Shown here: one piece after another, positions 32,001-43,432 of the stretch | Layout of the letters: each line of letters opens with the position of its first letter | Position numbering within the stretch: position 1 is the first letter of the stretch | NCBI GenBank assembly: GCA_964035575.1 | Contig: OZ037870.1 | Coordinates: 1,454,217-1,518,216 of the forward strand | Length of the DNA: 64,000 nucleotides | Direction of reading: 5' to 3' | From: Rhynchopus sp. YZ270_cl-10 | Taxonomy: Eukaryota > Euglenozoa > Diplonemea > Diplonemida > Diplonemidae | Program-made: the position numbers and the translations under genes | Notes under the pieces: model-generated | Database searches by the model: none | Told to the model about the DNA's origin: nothing | The model's input: only the letters and a program-made list of their open reading frames with translations

Positions 32001-35000
32001 TGTGTAGGGATTGCCACCCTGAAGCGGGAGCCGTGTGTGGAGGTAGATGTGGCACCGTCTGCAGAGGACATGGACCGGTTTGGACGCCGCAGTGCAGGGG
32101 CCGTGGAACCTCTCTGTGACGATGCGAACCCTGACGACGATATGAGTCGTCCTGCAGACCGAACGGAGGAGCAGCAGGGGAAGCGCAAGAGGGACGTGAA
32201 GCCGGACCACGTGGAGCCACCGAGGAAGCGGACCGGGAGGTTCGATTCGGCCACCGTGATTCCGGAAGGGCCTGGTCTCGATGTGGTGCGTGAGTGGGAG
32301 TTTTTGCGTGAGTGCCGGGCAGCGCAGAGGCCTCGGGCGACGGAGCAGGCGGCCAAGCTGGGAGCCTCGAAGGTGACTTGGTCGTTTGTGGCGGGGGACT
32401 GTGCTTTTGAGGCTTTGCTCTTCGCCACTGGGCGCACGGATTTGACGGTGGAGGGTCTGCGCCAGGCGGCAGTGAAGAAGGTCCAGGGCCGCGCTGATCT
32501 GTCGAGTGCGGCTGTCCCTAATTTTGGGGTCTGGCAGCGGCTGATGACGAGTGGGGACAGAGGAGACGAGCGTACGTGGGCGGATGCCATTGCAGTGGCG
32601 GGGGCAGGGGAGGCTCTTGAGGTATCTGTGGTCATCCTCAACGAGTTCGCCCGCCCTTCTCTGATGGTGCCAAGAAAACGGCCTAAGGCAGTGGTCCTTC
32701 TCCTCCACTCGGGTGACCAGGATGCGGCAGATGGATCCGGCAGTATCCCGGGACACTACGAGCCCCTCACCATGGACCCGGCTCTGCAGCAGCACATCCT
32801 GTCTTTTGAGGCCACAGGTGGTAAGGGGGAGTGCCAGTCAGAGCGCCCCATGGCTTTTGTGGGAGCGAGGGAGGCGGAGGCGTCGAACACTTTCCTGCAG
32901 TGCGAACAATGCAGCAAGCTCTTCGATGCGTCGGACGCACACTTCTGCTGTCACACGTGTGGTGGCTTGGCATGTCTGCACTGCGCTCAGGGGTCCAAGC
33001 ACTGCCCTCTGTCGCAAATTGGCAGGGCGGAATACTTCAGTGCCCTGTCTTTTTTGCACTCGAATGTTCCGGCTCAGGCTGCCTCTGCGGAGGGGAGCGG
33101 AGACCCACCACCTAAACGGGCTCCTTCTCCAGCAGTGCCAGCTCCCGAGGGCGAGGACGTCGAGGAGGTAGACATGCCAATGGCGGGCGAAGAGGGGCAG
33201 CAGGCAGAACAGAAGCAGCAGAAGCACGAGAAGCAACGGAAACAGCAGAAGCAGCAACAACAAAAGGCGGACCAGGAGAAGAAGGAAGCGTTGCAGCGTG
33301 CGTCGGACGCGTGGCAGCAAGCCCTGGAGGTACGGCGGGAGCATCGTCGGTCGTGGGGACCGGATTTGGCCGCGCTTCGGGGCACTTTTGGCGACCGCCA
33401 GCAGGAGTTGAGTCGTTTCCTGGAGGAACAGAATGTGCGTCTGGACCAGGCGAAGGCGGCGGACAGGCATCGTGTGGAGGAGCTGACCGCCAGGCACAAG
33501 CGGGAACTCGCAGAGGACGCGAAGAAGATGCATGCGCAGTACTTGGAAGACTGCGATCGGCACCCCGAAGCAGGAGAGTCGCTCCGGGCGGAGTATGACA
33601 GGCAACGCTGCGAGAGGCATTACGCCATCGCAGCTAAGCATGAGTCGGAGCAGAAGGCGACCACTCTGTTGTTGACGGCGGTGAACCTCTCCCGACAGCT
33701 GGAGGCAGAACGCATGGTGGCATACGGGCGGTGCTTTGGGGTGGTGTGCGAAGGGCGGCTATTCCTCCCCTGCCATGCGGTGCGGAGAGCGGTGGGCGAC
33801 GACCCTGAAGGACTCGAACCTGACTGTGTCGGCGACTGGATGGCTCTCTTTGGTCCTCAAGGTGCTTCTCCGTGCCCGGGCGAGTTCCTGTACTGCTGGG
33901 CGACACAGCAGCCGTGGAGTGGGAACGGGGAGGGGGACGGTGATTGCCCGGAGTCGGTGGTCGCCCGTCAGGCGGTTAGGAAGATAGCAGGGGAGGCCGG
34001 ATACTGCGACACCTGGGGCAAGACCAGCGCGGTCATCGTCGTTCGGGAAGGCAGGGTCAGCTGGGGAACCCCTTCTCGGGATCAGCTGGAGGAGGAGGTG
34101 GGGCGACAGGCCGAGGCGGCAGACTCCGAGGTGCGTGTGAAGGTGGAGGAGATGGATGATGATGAGCAGGAGCAGGAGGAGGACCTCGACACCGCGATGG
34201 AGGGGGCGGATCGCTCGCATTCTCTGTCAGTGGAAGGCATCCCTGACCAGAAGAAGCAAGCGAGGGTGAGGGAATTGCTGAGGGCGCAGAGCGAGGCTTG
34301 GATGTGGACGGAGGAGGAGCGGACGGAGAGGGGGGGTCTTTTCCCGTGCCTCACCATGGGGTCGCCGGTGCCTTCTTCTGTGACGAAGTGGATCTCCCTG
34401 TTCCACTACCGTCAGGGAGAGAAACAGGATGGCAGACCCTTGTTGTCACTCCCCCTCTCTACCGCTACTTTCACTCAGTGGTATGAGGTGATGAAGGTGG
34501 TGGGTTTGCATGAGTGGTCGGTTCAGGAAAAGTGCAAGGCAAAGTCGACGTTGCATGCCCTGACGGACAACCGGAGCAGTAGGGGGCAGGCCTTTGCAGC
34601 GGAGAGTACAAGGAGGGAGAATGAGGCACGAGCGGCTCGAGAGGGAATAGGCCGACAACCTCAAGCCTCCTCTTCTTCTTCTTCTTCCTCCACCTCTGCA
34701 GGCCGTGGCACTACAACCTCCATCGCCCAACCTGCAGTCTCCACTTCTTCCTCCTCCTCATCGGCAGGCCGTGGCAATGCAACCTCCTCCGCCCAACCTG
34801 CTCCTTCCCCAGCTCCCAAAGGACCCCAGCGCCATGCAGCTCAGGGTAGGTCCAACACGTCGAACGTGTTCACCGACGCAGTGGCACAAGCGACGCAGCA
34901 TGTGCTCTCGCCCCAGGAGGTGCAGAGAGGGCGCAATGGTCGCGGTGGTGGACAGAAGGGGAGACAGAGCGGAGGAAGGAAGGGGAAAAAGGGGAATAAA

Positions 35001-35009
35001 AAGAATTAG
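25659..35009 (+). CDS. LINE polyprotein: OTU-like, Zn fingers, RT, restriction-like endonuclease, OTU-like, RING-like
   Basis: The first in-frame ATG is 25659, giving about 3,116 aa. Residues 1-860 are low-complexity or weakly coding, so the true start may be later. OTU-like 1: Cys909 (NDCGYVALHLW) and His1026 (SHFEAVEL). C2H2 finger near 1088-1121, then a Cys cluster near 1140-1160. RT: Asp1515 in KIDYRNAFN, RGAQQGDPLGPLLF, and WYLDDG with Asp1602 and Asp1603. Endonuclease: Cys1922, Cys1925, His1940, Cys1944, then RPGDV (Asp1990) and LDITHV (Asp2006). OTU-like 2: Cys2248 (GDCAFEAL) and His2366 (GHYEPL). RING-like cluster from Cys2415. Coiled coil about 2510-2690. The tail is Gly/Lys/Arg-rich. 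OTU domains cleave ubiquitin chains; use in retrotransposition is inferred. Confidence 0.88.
25714..26498. repeat. (CAGCAA)n tract inside the LINE ORF
   Basis: About 785 bases of CAG/CAA triplets in four blocks. The blocks are separated by a repeated interruption (CACCAGCTGCAACTGCAGCA and neighbours, near 26131 and 26338). In the main ORF it reads Ser/Asn. In a shifted frame it reads poly-Gln and ends at 26506, and in the third it reads Ala/Thr. The tract is open in all three + frames, so it does not itself show which frame is used. Confidence 0.95.
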
Positions 35010-35996
35010 AGAGTTAGAGAGTTAGAGGGTGAGAGTGTGTGTGTAGAAGCGTGTAGAGAATGACAGTTTGCCCCATGTTTATTTTTAACCCTTTTTATTT
35101 TGTGTTTTTGGTTCTTTTCATCCTTTGGGGTTTGCCCCCCCTTTCCCCCCTTTCCGCCCCCCTTCCTATTTGTTAATATTTTTGGTTGGCTGCTGGCTAG
35201 GACGGGTCTACCCCAGCGACGGCCCTTACCCCTTGGACGAGGCTCTGAGGGTAGAGGGCAGTCTCGGAGTAAGACCTGTCTAAGAGCCAGGCCAGTGGCA
35301 TCAGGAGCCATTGGGCCACTTTTATAGATTGTGCAGTAGAGTAGAGTTTGTACAGAACTCTTGTCCTTTGAGTTCCTTTTTTCACTCCTTTAGTTTTTCA
35401 TTTTTACCTTGTGAAGGTCAATTTCAATTTTTCATTTTTCAAAACCACCACAGGTAAGCACGAGACCCACCATTGTTGTTGTTGATTTTGTTGTGCGTTA
35501 TTGTTGTTTTCCCCTTTGGGTGTCAGTCAGTCGGGTCAGGTCACACTTACTGAAGTTCTCAAAAATTTTCACCAAAAAGAAAACTACTAAAAAGATTATG
35601 GAACTTCCTTTTTATTTGTTTGTGTGTTACAGAGGAAACGGCTCACTCAATCCCCTCCTTCTCCTCCCCTCCCCTCCCCAAGACAAAGCAAAATAAAACT
35701 ACACCGGTAGACAGAGCAACCCTCCCGTCCCATCCCCTCCCCTTTTCCTTTTGGGAAAAATTGCACTCACATACTACCCTTTTGCTTATTTGCAGGGAAG
35801 TGTTGGTTGTAGTTGTCCCACATGCTTTCTATTTTAGTGCCACTAACTGTGTTTTCAGGCACTGTCTTGCCAGTACAATAGTAAAGTGCCCTTGTCTGGA
35901 CATCTAGCTGTTTACATACTCGCTTGACTAGTAAGTACCCCCTCTGTCACTGGATGTAGATAAAAAAAGCGAGCCTAGGGCTAAGTTGAACAACAC

Positions 35997-36049
<53 letters not shown>
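35010..36049 (+). other. 3' UTR and A-tail of the LINE
   Basis: Begins with GTTAGAGA repeats, has no ORF of note, and ends AACAACACC followed by 52 A. Nothing in it matches the 3' end of the X repeat, so X is not simply a deleted copy of this LINE at its 3' end. Confidence 0.7.
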
Positions 36050-36050
<1 letters not shown>

Positions 36051-36991
36051 ACAAAAAACTATGTTAAGACGAAATCCTACCGATGTGCCTACATGGGGCG
36101 TCCCCCGTCAGTAGTGCGCCAGATGAGGGGCACGAAGCGAAATGCGGTGAAAGGTGCAGGCCTGTTTTGCAGCAGGTCTGGAGAGTTGTGGCAACTCGTC
36201 TGCTGAGCGTGTGAAGTATCAAGGCAGAGGTTCGCTGTTCAAGTAAAACCTACCCTGGTCATCCTCTGCCTGTCTTGGTTTCTGTCGTGATTGTTTGTGT
36301 TTGTGGGCGGGATCAGATGGGTGGAGGGTGTTTACTTTGTGTTTAGCTCGGAGAAGTGGCTTACCCGCCCACTCTCTGTTATTTATTCAGTGTCATTTTT
36401 TCATTCATCCCCAAAGTTTGTAGACAGAGTCAAGACCACCTTGGCCAAAAGGGTTTTTTCACCACACTTTTCTTTTGCTTCCATTCGTGGAAGCGTTTGC
36501 TTTTCTTCTGTTCCTGGCCTGACGTGTGTTCAACAGGTGTGCTATTTTTACCAAGTGGAATCCATTTTTCTTTTTCCAGGGGAGGCACTAAAACAAACCA
36601 TTCTGCAGACAACAAAGCAAAGGCAATGTGTTTTTTATTCTCCCTTCCCTTCTTTTAAGTAAGGAGGATTAGGTCTTCTTTTTTTCCTTTTTTTGCCCCA
36701 GAAGTGTGACGCCTGTGTATTCAAATTGATCAAAAAGAATAAAAAACAAACACATAATGCAGTTTCTTGTTTTGTATAAAACTCTGTTGGCTCTACCGTA
36801 CTCTTCGCCCGCCTTTTATACAAAACTTGAAACACCGACCATTTTTGGTCAACATTTTTTCCTTTTCATTTTTCCATTTCCTTTTTCCTTTTCCATTTCC
36901 TGTTCATTTTATTGTCTTTATTGTCTTCTCCATTTCTTCCTTTTTCCTTTCTATTCTCATAAAAAACTAGTCCAAGTACAAAAAAGAGAAA
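36050..36991 (+). mobile_element. X repeat copy 4
   Basis: Plus-strand copy of the a subtype starting ACACAAAAAACTATGTTAAG right after the LINE's A-tail and ending with CAAAAAAGAGAAAAA before an octamer array. It has no 5' monomers, unlike copies 3 and 5. The family contains overlapping frames of 100-123 codons that are conserved between copies only because the copies are young. Confidence 0.85.
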
Positions 36992-37158
36992 AACCCGTAA
37001 ACCCGCAAACCCGCAAACCCGCAAACCCGCAAACCCGCAAACCCGCAAACCCGCAAACCCGCAAACCCGCAAACCCGCAAACCCGCAAACCCGCAAACCC
37101 GCAAACCCGCAAACCCGCAAACCCGTAAACCCGCAAACCCGTAAACCCGCAAACCCGT
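36992..37158. repeat. Octamer array (CCCGCAAA)n
   Basis: About 20 copies with a few CCCGTAAA variants, in the same orientation as the array at 24857-25353. With that array it brackets the LINE plus X copy 4, as if both had landed in one octamer array. Confidence 0.95.
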
Positions 37159-37642
37159 ACGAGAAGTGAGCAACCATCGTTATCTAGCTGGTGTGTGTGA
37201 TAGCAGGCTGATGTGCCTGAAGCGTAATTATGTTAGATTACAACTATCTAATATGCTGTCTCACCTTTTCCATTTCATTTTACTCTAACATATTGTTACT
37301 ACTCTGTTGTGATGTGTGTCATTTGGGAGGGGTAAAATGTTTTGTAAAAAAGGAAAAAAAAATATAGATTCTTTTCTTTGTTTTTGTTGTGACATTTTTC
37401 TCTTTTTTTTTGTTTTGTTTTTATTGCTCTTTTTTTTCGGATTGAAGATGTTTTAAAATACCTGCATACTACCACTACCAAAAAATTCAAGACGATTTAA
37501 AATACTACTACTACCAAAATATTGAAGACACTTTAAAATACTACTACTACGAAAAAACCCGAAACCCTAGAAACCCACACCCCACAAACGTATTGTTATT
37601 TCTTTTATTTAAAGAGAGAGATGACATGGTAGAAAAAAATAT

Positions 37643-38116
37643 TTAGTACGGCCTGCGCGTCATGCTCATCATGCGGAGGTCGCTTAGACGGTACCCTGCA
37701 GGATTAGTTCCTACGGTAACAGCCATTCTTTGCAGGATCATGCGCACTGCTTTCACTGGCATCCTCCTGTCTCTCAGAAAGCATTTTGTGGCGTCACATT
37801 CCAGGAAGAAGTAGGGGCTTTTGAACCCGGTACGCACGCTCACATAGTTGTGAACGGCATCGTAAGCCGGAGTTCCCACTGGAATTGAGAATCTTTTTTG
37901 CTTCCCGCCGATCTTGTACTCGAATGTGGCACCATAATCGTCACTTGTCATTGCAGTGGATTGCAGTGTTGCACACACGGATTCATTAATTCCTCCGCAG
38001 TAGAGGACAGCCACCACTGCCTTGTGCAGGGCTAGCTCTATAGGGCCAGCTGTGACAGGAAGGTCCAAAAACGTGTCAATGTCGTGCTTCAGCTGTTGCC
38101 TTTGGGTTTTGGGCAT
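37643..38116 (-). CDS. Tyrosine-recombinase-like ORF, 157 aa
   Basis: A complete ATG-to-stop minus-strand frame. The order of elements resembles the C-terminal catalytic half of tyrosine recombinases: a GGINES helix where GLRxSE is expected, a beta hairpin with lysines (YKIGGKQKRFSIPV), KSPYFF, RMPVKAVRMILQRMA, and YRLSDLRMM where HDLRHT is expected. The match is by pattern only, and the family's usual active-site residues are not all in place, so activity is doubtful. It may be a Crypton-type remnant or cargo of the neighbouring Helitron. The ORF is conserved in the second segment copy apart from the X insertion. Confidence 0.4.
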   Translation of the reverse strand: MPKTQRQQLKHDIDTFLDLPVTAGPIELALHKAVVAVLYCGGINESVCATLQSTAMTSDDYGATFEYKIGGKQKRFSIPVGTPAYDAVHNYVSVRTGFKSPYFFLECDATKCFLRDRRMPVKAVRMILQRMAVTVGTNPAGYRLSDLRMMSMTRRPY

Positions 38117-38826
38117 TTTTTTTGTGTATGAATATGTGTATGATTGACTGAGGTAGTGTGTGTGTTTTGGAAGCGTAAAATTACTTTACTAGTAGTAAAA
38201 AATGAAATTTAAAGTGTTCTTTGTTTTTGTTGACATATTTCATTTTTGACAAACACCTCTGACGGAAGCAGGCACTAAAAACAATGAATAAAAAAAAACA
38301 AAAACTGTGACACCCCATATGTTATTTTGTTTGCGGGTTTGCTCTGATAAATGTAGATACACCTTTTCTCTTTTTCTTTTTTTCCCTTTTTTTTTATGCA
38401 ATCAACAACAAACTCCCCAAAAACAATGTTTTCTTCATCACAAGAGATTTCTCTCCGGCTGGGAAGAAGTATCCAATACAAACCCAAACAAAAAACAATT
38501 TAAAATAGAAAAATAAACACTTCTTAGATCATTTGAACTGTGTTTTGGTGTTGAAGTTTTTTATTTGCTTTACTGCCAGTAATTGTAACTTCACTTCAAC
38601 TTTTATCATTTTCTTTTTTTTTTTCTTTTCTTTTTATGCAATTAACAACAAACTCCCCAAAAATAATGTTTTCTTCATCACAAGAGATTTCCTTTGCAAA
38701 AACAAAAATTAACTGAGACAAAAAAACCCGCAAACCCGCAAGCCCACAAAGACATCTCCCCACTTATCGCTATTTTTTATTTGTTTTCTTATTTTATCCT
38801 TAATGTTCACAACTCTACCACACAAA

Positions 38827-39053
38827 TCATTGCATCAATAGACCTGTCACAGGCTCACCCTTGAATAAGTATTTAAACAAATACTTAACAACAAGGACCC
38901 CGCGCACTTCCTCATTGTTTCTGTGGCGCCGATATTTCAGGAGAAGATTGTAATGAACCATCCACCTGTTGTTCATCAGATACTGACTGAAAGCTTTGTA
39001 GAGGTTTGGGTGTGCTGGTCCAGGGAGTTGTACGATGTGACCCACATTTAAAG
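38827..39053 (-). pseudogene. Helitron Rep fragment, truncated by satellite
   Basis: The minus strand encodes NVGHIVQLPGPAHPNLYKAF then NRWMVHYNLLLKYRRH and KYLFKYLFKG. This is the part of the Helitron Rep domain around the two catalytic tyrosines (YxxxY in KYLFKY). The reading stops at GLLMQ, before any helicase. Upstream on the minus strand the coding sequence is replaced by the octamer satellite, which happens to stay open in the same frame. Confidence 0.75.
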
Positions 39054-42000
39054 CAAACCCGTAAACCCGCAGACCCGCAGACCCGCAGACCCGCAGACCC
39101 GCAGACCCGCAGACCCGCAGACCCGCAGACCCGCAGACGCGCAGACCCGCAGACCCGCCACACCCACACACACCACACCCGCAGACCCGCAGACCCGCAG
39201 ACCCGCAGACCCGCAGACCCGCAGACCCGCCACACCCACACACACCACACCCGCAGACCCGCCGACCCGCAGACCCGCCGACCCGCAGACCCGCAGACCC
39301 CCCACACCCACACACACCACACCCGCAGACCCGCAGACCCGCAGACCCGCAGACCCGCCACACCCACACACACCACACCCGCAGACCCGCAGACCCGCAG
39401 ACCCGCAGACCCACCACACCCACACACACCACACCCGCAGACCCGCAGACCCGCAGACCCGCCACACCCACACACACCACACCCGGAGACCCGCAGACCC
39501 GCAGACCCGCAGACCCGCCACACCCACACACACCACACCCGCAGACCCGCCGACCCGCAGACCCGCAGACCCGCAGACCCGCAGACCCGCAGACCCGCAG
39601 ACCCGCCACACCCACACACACCACACCCGCAGACCCGCAGACCCGCAGACCCGCAGACCCGCAGACCCGCCACACCCACACACACCACACCCGCAGACCC
39701 GCAGACCCGCAGACCCGCAGACCCGCAGACCCGCAGACCCGCAGACCCGCAGACCCGCCACACCCACACACACCACACCCGCAGACCCGCCGACCCGCAG
39801 ACCCGCAGACCCGCAGACCCGCAGACCCGCCACACCCACACACACCACACCCGCAGACCCGCCGACCCGCAGACCCGCAGACCCGCAGACCCGCCACACC
39901 CACACACACCACACCCGCAGACCCGCAGACCCGCAGACCCGCAGACCCACCACACCCACACACACCACACCCGCAGACCCGCAGACCCGCAGACCCGCAG
40001 ACCCGCAGACCCGCCACACCCACACACACCACACCCGCAGACCCGCCGACCCGCAGACCCGCAGACCCGCAGACCCGCAGACCCGCAGACCCGCCACACC
40101 CACACACACCACACCCGCAGACCCGCCGACCCGCAGACCCGCAGACCCGCCACACCCACACACACCACACCCGCAGACCCGCCGACCCGCAGACCCGCAG
40201 ACCCGCCACACCCACACACACCACACCCGCAGACCCGCAGACCCGCAGACCCGCAGACCCGCCACACCCACACACACCACACCCGCAGACCCGCAGACCC
40301 GCAGACCCGCAGACCCGCCACACCCACACACACCACACCCGCAGACCCGCAGACCCGCAGACCCGCCACACCCACACACACCACACCCGGAGACCCGCAG
40401 ACCCGCAGACCCGCAGACCCGCCACACCCACACACACCACACCCGCAGACCCGCCGACCCGCAGACCCGCAGACCCGCAGACCCGCAGACCCGCAGACCC
40501 GCCACACCCACACACACCACACCCGCAGACCCGCAGACCCGCAGACCCGCAGACCCGCAGACCCGCCACACCCACACACACCACACCCGCAGACCCGCAG
40601 ACCCGCAGACCCGCAGACCCGCAGACCCGCAGACCCGCAGACCCGCAGACCCGCAGACCCGCCACACCCACACATACCACACCCGCAGACCCGCCGACCC
40701 GCAGACCCGCAGACCCGCAGACCCGCAGACCCGCCACACCCACACACACCACACCCGCAGACCCGCCGACCCGCAGACCCGCAGACCCGCAGACCCGCCA
40801 CACCCACACACACCACACCCGCAGACCCGCAGACCCGCAGACCCGCAGACCCACCACACCCACACACACCACACCCGCAGACCCGCAGACCCGCAGACCC
40901 GCAGACCCGCAGACCCGCCACACCCACACACACCACACCCGCAGACCCGCCGACCCGCAGACCCGCAGACCCGCCACACCCACACACACCACACCCGCAG
41001 ACCCGCCGACCCGCAGACCCGCAGACCCGCCACACCCACACACACCACACCCGCAGACCCGCAGACCCGCAGACCCGCAGACCCGCCACACCCACACACA
41101 CCACACCCGCAGACCCGCAGACCCGCAGACCCGCAGACCCGCCACACCTACACACACCACACCCGCAGACCCGCCGACCCGCAGACCCGCAGACCCGCAG
41201 ACCCGCAGACCCGCCACACCCACACACACCACACCCGCAGACCCGCCGACCCGCAGACCCGCAGACCCGCCACACCCACACACACCACACCCGCAGACCC
41301 GCAGACCCGCAGACCCGCAGACCCGCCACACCCACACACACCACACCCGCAGACCCGCAGACCCGCAGACCCGCAGACCCGCCACACCCACACACACCAC
41401 ACCCGCAGACCCGCCGACCCGCAGACCCGCAGACCCGCCACACCCACACACACCACACCCGCAGACCCGCCGACCCGCAGACCCGCAGACCCGCCACACC
41501 CACACACACCACACCCGCAGACCCGCAGACCCGCAGACCCGCAGACCCGCCACAGCCACACACACCACACCCGCAGACCCGCCGACCCGCAGACCCGCAG
41601 ACCCGCAGACCCGCAGACCCGCCACACCCACACACACCACACCCGCAGACCCGCCGACCCGCAGACCCGCAGACCCGCCACACCCACACACACCACACCC
41701 GCAGACCCGCAGACCCGCAGACCCGCAGACCCGCCACACCCACACACACCACACCCGCAGACCCGCAGACCCGCAGACCCGCAGACCCGCCACACCCACA
41801 CACACCACACCCGCAGACCCGCCGACCCGCAGACCCGCAGACCCGCCACACCCACACACACCACACCCGCAGACCCGCAGACCCGCAGACCCGCAGACCC
41901 GCCACACCCACACACACCACACCCGCAGACCCGCCGACCCGCAGACCCGCAGACCCGCCACACCCACACACACCACACCCGCAGACCCGCAGACCCGCAG

Positions 42001-43191
42001 ACCCGCAGACCCGCAGACCCGCAGACCCGCAGACCCGCCACACCCACACACACCACACCCGCAGACCCGCCGACCCGCAGACCCGCAGACCCGCCACACC
42101 CACACACACCACACCCGCAGACCCGCAGACCCGCAGACCCGCAGACCCGCAGACCCGCAGACCCGCAGACCCGCAGACCCGCAGACCCGCAGACCCGCCA
42201 CACCCACACACACCACACCCGCAGACCCGCCGACCCGCAGACCCGCAGACCCGCAGACCCGCAGACCCGCAGACCCGCAGACCCGCAGACCCGCAGACCC
42301 GCCACACCCACACACACCACACCCGCAGACCCGCAGACCCGCAGACCCGCAGACCCGCCACACCCACACACACCACACCCGCAGACCCGCAGACCCGCAG
42401 ACCCGCAGACCCGCCACACCCACACACACCACACCCGCAGACCCGCAGACCCGCAGACCCGCAGACCCGCCACACCCACACACACCACACCCGCAGACCC
42501 GCCGACCCGCAGACCCGCAGACCCGCCACACCCACACACACCACACCCGCAGACCCGCAGACCCGCAGACCCGCAGACCCGCAGACCCGCAGACCCGCAG
42601 ACCCGCCACACCCACACACACCACACCCGCAGACCCGCCGACCCGCAGACCCGCAGACCCGCCACACCCACACACACCACACCCGCAGACCCGCAGACCC
42701 GCAGACCCGCCACACCCACACACACCACACCCGCAGACCCGCAGACCCGCAGACCCGCAGACCCGCAGACCCGCAGACCCGCAGACCCGCAGACCCGCAG
42801 ACCCGCAGACCCGCAGACCCGCCACACCCACACACACCACACCCGCAGACCCGCCGACCCGCAGACCCGCAGACCCGCCACACCCACACACACCACACCC
42901 GCAGACCCGCAGACCCGCAGACCCGCAGATCCGCAGACCCGCCACACCCACACACACCACACCCGCAGACCCGCCGACCCGCAGACCCGCACACCCGCAG
43001 ACCCGCAGACCCGCAGACCCGCAGACCCGCCACACCCACACACACCACACCCGCAGACCCGCAGACCCGCAGACCCGCAGACCCGCCACACCCACACACA
43101 CCACACCCGCAGACCCGCAGACCCGCAGACCCGCAGACCCGCCACACCCACACACACCACACCCGCAGACCCGCAGACCCGCCACACCCGC
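39054..43191. repeat. Compound octamer satellite, 4.1 kb
   Basis: Runs of 2-11 CCCGCAGA octamers (with CCCGCCGA variants, usually second in a run) alternate with a 24-bp spacer made of CCCGCCAC plus two A/C-only octamers. The spacer is exactly three octamers, so the 8-bp register is kept throughout. Single-base variants (CCCGGAGA, CCCACCAC, CACCTACA) recur rarely. All six frames are nearly stop-free, which explains open frames of 700 to 1,500 codons on both strands. Confidence 0.95.
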
Positions 43192-43432
43192 AACTAGATG
43201 CCGGCTCAGCTACCTGAAACGCGGTAATATACAGAGAGTAACCCGCAAACCCGCAAACCCGCAAACCCGCAAACCCGCAAACCCGCAAACCCGCAAACCC
43301 GCAAACCCGCAAACCCGTAAACCCGCAAACCCGCAAACCCGCAAACCCGTAAACCCGCAAACCCGTAAACCCGCAAACCCGCAAACCCGCAAACCCGCAA
43401 ACCCGCAAACCCGCAAACCCGCAAACCCGCAC
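43192..43432. repeat. 49-bp junction sequence and octamer array
   Basis: A 49-bp non-repetitive segment (starts AACTAGATGCCGGCTCAGC, ends ACAGAGAGTA) joins the compound satellite to a (CCCGCAAA)n array. The same 49 bp recur with no difference that I can see at 50240, 53853 and 57841, always at this junction. Confidence 0.95.

Larger units (their letters stand above)
25354..36049 (+). mobile_element. Full-length-looking non-LTR retrotransposon (REL-type LINE), 10.7 kb
   Basis: The 5' end is three GGGGTTCAT(T)n monomers (25354-25413) and three GGGGACCATTTTTTACA monomers (from about 25419). A leader and one giant ORF (25659-35009) follow, then a 3' UTR of about 990 bases and a 52-base A-tail (35998-36049). 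The ORF is uninterrupted. The reverse transcriptase is followed by a CCHC and PD-(D/E)XK-like endonuclease, which places the element with the restriction-like-endonuclease LINEs (R2/NeSL/CRE/Utopia group) rather than with the APE type. Flanks are octamer array on the left and an X repeat on the right. No clear target duplication can be read because both flanks are repeats. Confidence 0.88.
37159..39053. repeat. Segmental duplication, copy 1
   Basis: From ACGAGAAGTGAG to TTTAAAG this 1,895-bp segment is nearly identical to 58551-62124. Copy 1 has about 115 extra bases at 37221-37335, and copy 2 carries an X insertion. At the right edge copy 1 changes into satellite while copy 2 continues into more Helitron coding sequence, so copy 2 keeps the older junction. 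The segment also contains two related sub-repeats (ATGTTTTCTTCATCACAAGA at about 38424 and 38667); a third copy, inverted, lies at about 45186-45224. Confidence 0.92.

Noticed and set aside
31389-32795. 468-codon minus-strand frame opposite the LINE
   Set aside because: Antisense shadow of the endonuclease and OTU region.
36050-36250. tRNA-derived SINE head in the X repeat
   Set aside because: A GGTTCG-like stretch is present, but there is no convincing A box at the right distance, so I do not assign a tRNA origin.
36291-36662. 123-codon frame conserved in X repeat copies (also minus strand 22746-23117 and 59495-59866)
   Set aside because: Conserved only because the DNA copies are nearly identical; the b-subtype copies break it, overlapping frames are equally open, and no motif is recognised.
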